The position numbers and the translations under genes are program-made. The notes under the pieces are model-generated. The model saw nothing but the letters and a program-made list of their open reading frames with translations. It had not been told where the DNA came from and did not search any database. This document shows positions 61,368-64,000 of a DNA stretch of 64,000 nt, piece by piece (the first letter of the stretch is position 1; every line of letters begins with the position of its first letter). The stretch covers positions 92,522,501-92,586,500 of the forward strand of contig NC_133026.1 in NCBI RefSeq assembly GCF_048771995.1, read 5' to 3'. Origin of the DNA: Taeniopygia guttata (taxonomy: Eukaryota > Chordata > Aves > Passeriformes > Estrildidae).

Positions 61368-61381
61368 TGTACACGTGTACA
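61368..61381. promoter_or_regulatory. 14-bp palindrome with E-box core
   Basis: TGTACACGTGTACA is a perfect palindrome. It contains CACGTG (bHLH-type E-box) flanked by TGTACA half-sites, the type used by some steroid receptors. Chance is possible. Confidence 0.25.
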
Positions 61382-63318
61382 TGGTGATGTCACACTTCCT
61401 TAACTGACTTCTGACTTTCGTTGTGGGACAAAATTTCAGCACCATCAGAATGAAGGATTACTGTGCCATACAACTATTACTATATTTCATGTCAAACTTC
61501 AAGTTACTTAGAGCTTTTCACTGGGAAATGGAAAAAGAATAAATCCCCAGTTCACTATGATATAGATGCTTCTGTATTATGCACCCCTAACATTCTAGGG
61601 TTCTTTTCTCCATGTTAAAAGCATTGTTGTTTCTTTAATAGCATTAACTTTATAGTCTCTCTTTCATATACATTGAGTTACAATTTTAGAAAAGCAACGG
61701 GTACTGGAGTTGGGTGGTTACCCAGTATTTTGTCAAGGGCTGTCACATTACACCACATTCTTTAGGAAGGATTCAAGGAAGAGTTACTGAAGGTTAAAAT
61801 GGCTGTATAGTTTTTTTTTTAGGTACAGGATGAATTCTTATAAGGAAAATAAATATTGCCTATAAGAAAAAGATAACCAAGGTGTTTGTACACTAAATGC
61901 AAGACAAATTTTTTTGGATGTTGAGATACACAGAGATTCATAGAAATAGCCTGAAGAAAGTATGGGGAAAATGCAAGTCCTTGATAACCTTGATAAGAGA
62001 AAAATTAATTGATCTGTCTCCTTCTGGTGTAAAACATATTAAAATTCCAAATAATAATTGCCATGGTGCCTAAAAATCATTGCCGACAAGTTTGAACCAC
62101 TCCTTTTGATGTGATTTTCTAGGTAAGTTTTGCAATTAATAAAAAAGTAAACCAGCAAACCTTATCTAAAGAAACAAAATCAATATTCCCTTCTTAAATA
62201 ATATGAAAGATTATTATGTTTTAGTCCTTAAAAATAAAAGCATTTTCAAACTTCTAACACAATTGGTCAGGGCGGCTTGGAAGATACACAACAGGTAAAA
62301 TTTGCATACTGTTACATGTCATCTACTGCTCCAACATCTTTAAAATTTATGCTACTTTATTTTTTTCATAATTACATCCAAAATAATCAAATGTAATTTT
62401 GTGAAAAGAAAGATAAATCAAAATTAAACCAGTGCTGAGGGTCTTGAAAAGACAATTGCTTTGAAACCAGAAGTAACTTCCTTGAAAAATGAGATCCACT
62501 GAAAGGACCAGAAGAGAGATGCCTTTAATTTGAAAGCATTATGGAAGTTCTGACATTAGCCATATGGTCTCACCTATAGGAGTGAGGATCCCATTAGTCT
62601 GGGATAAGAAGGACTGAATAGTCAGTCATATGTGCAAATGATTTACTGGCATATTTACAGACCTAGAAACTTCAATGGCCTCCTTGATGAAAGTCACTGA
62701 GAGATTCAGCAGAATATCTCCACAGTGGATTAACTTGAATAAATTAGAGATAATACATTGTGGTTTTGTAATATCTCTGGAGTGTCCTTACATTACATTA
62801 TTAAGTTAGCTTCAAAATGAGTAACAGAATAATGATATGAAATCTCCTGGGGCACTGAGGGAGATCATGGGATACACCTGGATTCAATCCAGGCTCTTCT
62901 CAAAAAAGGTCTAAGTCAACTTTTCTCCATAACCAACTGCCTGATTTTTATAAAATGTCCCTCAAAAAAATGTTATAAAAAAGGTCTTAAAATTGATACA
63001 CAGAGGTAATTCCAGAGGAAGACAAATGTCAGAACAAAATACCTTAATTTGCTTCTGGGAAGATTAATTCAGAAGATCAGACAATGGTAAAACTATATTC
63101 ATTCTAAGTTAAGTTATTTTTAAAAGGGACTGTTTTGATTGAAAACACTATATGTTGGTTTGATAACTATCAAAATTCTTTTGTCATTATAGTAAGTATA
63201 TTAAGTAGGTTTTTTCCTACCTTCTCTGTCTTCAGTTACATATTTTAATAAACAAACAGGTTTGGGGGGCATTAAGATTTCTCTTCAAGATCTTGTTTAG
63301 AAATCCAGCTTTCCTTGC

Positions 63319-63880
63319 TATCACGGTTTAAGCCCAGATGGCAACTCAGCTCCTGCAGCCTCACGCTCGCTACCCTCCTGTTGGGGTGTGGGAGAGAATT
63401 GGAAGATTAAAAATGTGAAAACTCGTGCAGAGCAAAACAAGGAATTTATTCATCACTTCCCATGTCCAGGTAGACGTCCAGCCATGCCCAGGAAATCAGG
63501 GCTCTGTTATGTGTCACAGTGACTTGGGAAGCCAAATGCCACCACTCCAAATGTCCCCCTCTTCCTTCTGTTTCCCCAGCTCTATCTGCTGAGCATGACA
63601 CCATATGCTATGGAATGCCCCTGGGGTCAGTTGGGGTCAGTTGTCCCGGCTGTGTCCCCTCCCAACTCCTTGTGCACCCCCAGGCTCCTTGCTGAGGTGG
63701 GATGAGGAGCAGGAGAGGCTTTGACTCTGTCCTAGCACTGCTCAGCAGTAATGAAAACATCCCTGTCTTACCAACCAGGGTAAATGGTTGGTACCATTTA
63801 CCACCAGCACAAATCCAAAACACAGCCCCATACAAGCTGCCATGAATAAAATTAACTCCATCCTGGCCTAAACCAGCACA
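63319..63880 (-). mobile_element. avian endogenous-retrovirus LTR
   Basis: The plus strand begins tatcacggtttaagccc and ends aaaccagcACA. The reverse strand therefore starts TGTGCTGGTTTAGGCC and ends ...ttaaaccgtgaTA, where the expected final CA is mutated. Recognised landmarks include gtgttttggatttgtgctgg, ggtgcacaaggagttgggag, catatggtgtcatg and cgagttttcacatttttaat, and a polyadenylation signal AATAAA (complement of 63445-63450), all reading on the minus strand. It matches, from memory, an LTR common in birds. No primer-binding site or polypurine tract is seen at either edge, so it is called a solo LTR. The minus-strand 103-codon frame inside it is not a gene. Confidence 0.86.
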
Positions 63881-64000
63881 GTGGCTCACAGGAGTGTGCA
63901 ACCCAAAATCTGCCTGCATGTTTTTGACCCTAATGAAGCTGTTGTTCCATGCTGAGCTCAGACAGCAGCGAGCTCTGCTCAGACTCCTTTTCTTTCTTGG
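63881..64000. other. right edge of window
   Basis: About 120 bp following the LTR; could be host DNA or worn internal sequence of the same retrovirus. Nothing diagnostic is visible. Confidence 0.4.

Larger units (their letters stand above)
58050..63318. other. AT-rich unique DNA, no gene seen
   Basis: No transposon consensus and no convincing frame. The enhancer-like block at 59650-59965 and the 14-bp palindrome TGTACACGTGTACA at 61368-61381 are noted separately. Confidence 0.55.

Noticed and set aside
63608..63919. Minus-strand frame of 103 codons
   Set aside because: Lies within the LTR at 63319-63880.
1..64000. CRISPR arrays, operons, rRNA or phage features
   Set aside because: No regularly spaced repeats with unique spacers, no ribosome-binding sites, no clustered genes; the window is vertebrate nuclear DNA.

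Overview
The window looks like nuclear DNA of a bird, most likely a songbird (passerine). It is AT-rich and CpG-poor. It carries CR1 LINE fragments with the bird-type 3' ends (octamer tails such as ATTCTATG) and five old retroviral LTRs that I recognise from memory as families common in passerine genomes. There is no operon structure, no rRNA or tRNA, no CRISPR array and no prokaryotic gene organisation. I could not run a search, so all family names rest on recognition of consensus-like stretches.

No complete gene can be supported. The window reads as an intergenic desert or the inside of very large introns. Most open frames above 60 codons are chance, or lie inside repeats: the pentanucleotide array, the LTRs, the CR1 copies and the TA tract. 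A few stretches look like internal exons, with a good acceptor, an open frame and a good donor. These are 4222-4433 on the minus strand, and 17632-17722 with 17921-18109, 31617-31832 and 44941-45061 on the plus strand. They are listed at low confidence as candidates only. The 44941-45061 stretch is the most protein-like, and the pair near 17.6-18.1 kb is phase-compatible.

Layout. 1-7.7 kb: AT-rich unique DNA with a perfect 17-bp hairpin near 0.87 kb. 7.72-8.10 kb: short solo LTR, plus strand. 8.1-13.8 kb: unique DNA and a GTTTT-rich tract. 13.83-14.88 kb: two CR1 pieces in opposite orientation, the larger covering about 870 bp of degraded reverse-transcriptase region that lacks the catalytic box. 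15-22.3 kb: unique DNA, the paired exon candidates and a scrap of CR1 3' end. 22.36-25.03 kb: retroelement cluster, all minus strand (a ~1-kb LTR, a second LTR, a CR1). 26.2-27.25 kb: GC-richer block with CAG runs and a poly-A, unidentified. 27.3-32.7 kb: unique DNA with a conserved-looking stretch at 30.6-30.8 kb. 32.696-33.635 kb: 188 uninterrupted copies of AGGAG. 35.27-36.02 kb: LTR related to the one at 23.8 kb but in plus orientation, with a four-copy internal repeat. 38.21-38.63 kb: CR1, minus strand. 39.5-39.7 kb: TA and CA microsatellites ending in a perfect palindrome. 39.7-57.8 kb: long AT-rich unique DNA. 57.85-58.05 kb: CR1 3' end, plus strand. 58.1-63.3 kb: unique DNA including an enhancer-like block at 59.65-59.96 kb. 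63.32-63.88 kb: LTR, minus strand.

I found no new multi-gene system. The most notable items are the perfect 940-bp purine pentamer array, the two oppositely oriented members of one LTR family with different internal repeat numbers, the CR1 that lost its catalytic box, and several exon-like and enhancer-like stretches that comparative or RNA data could test.
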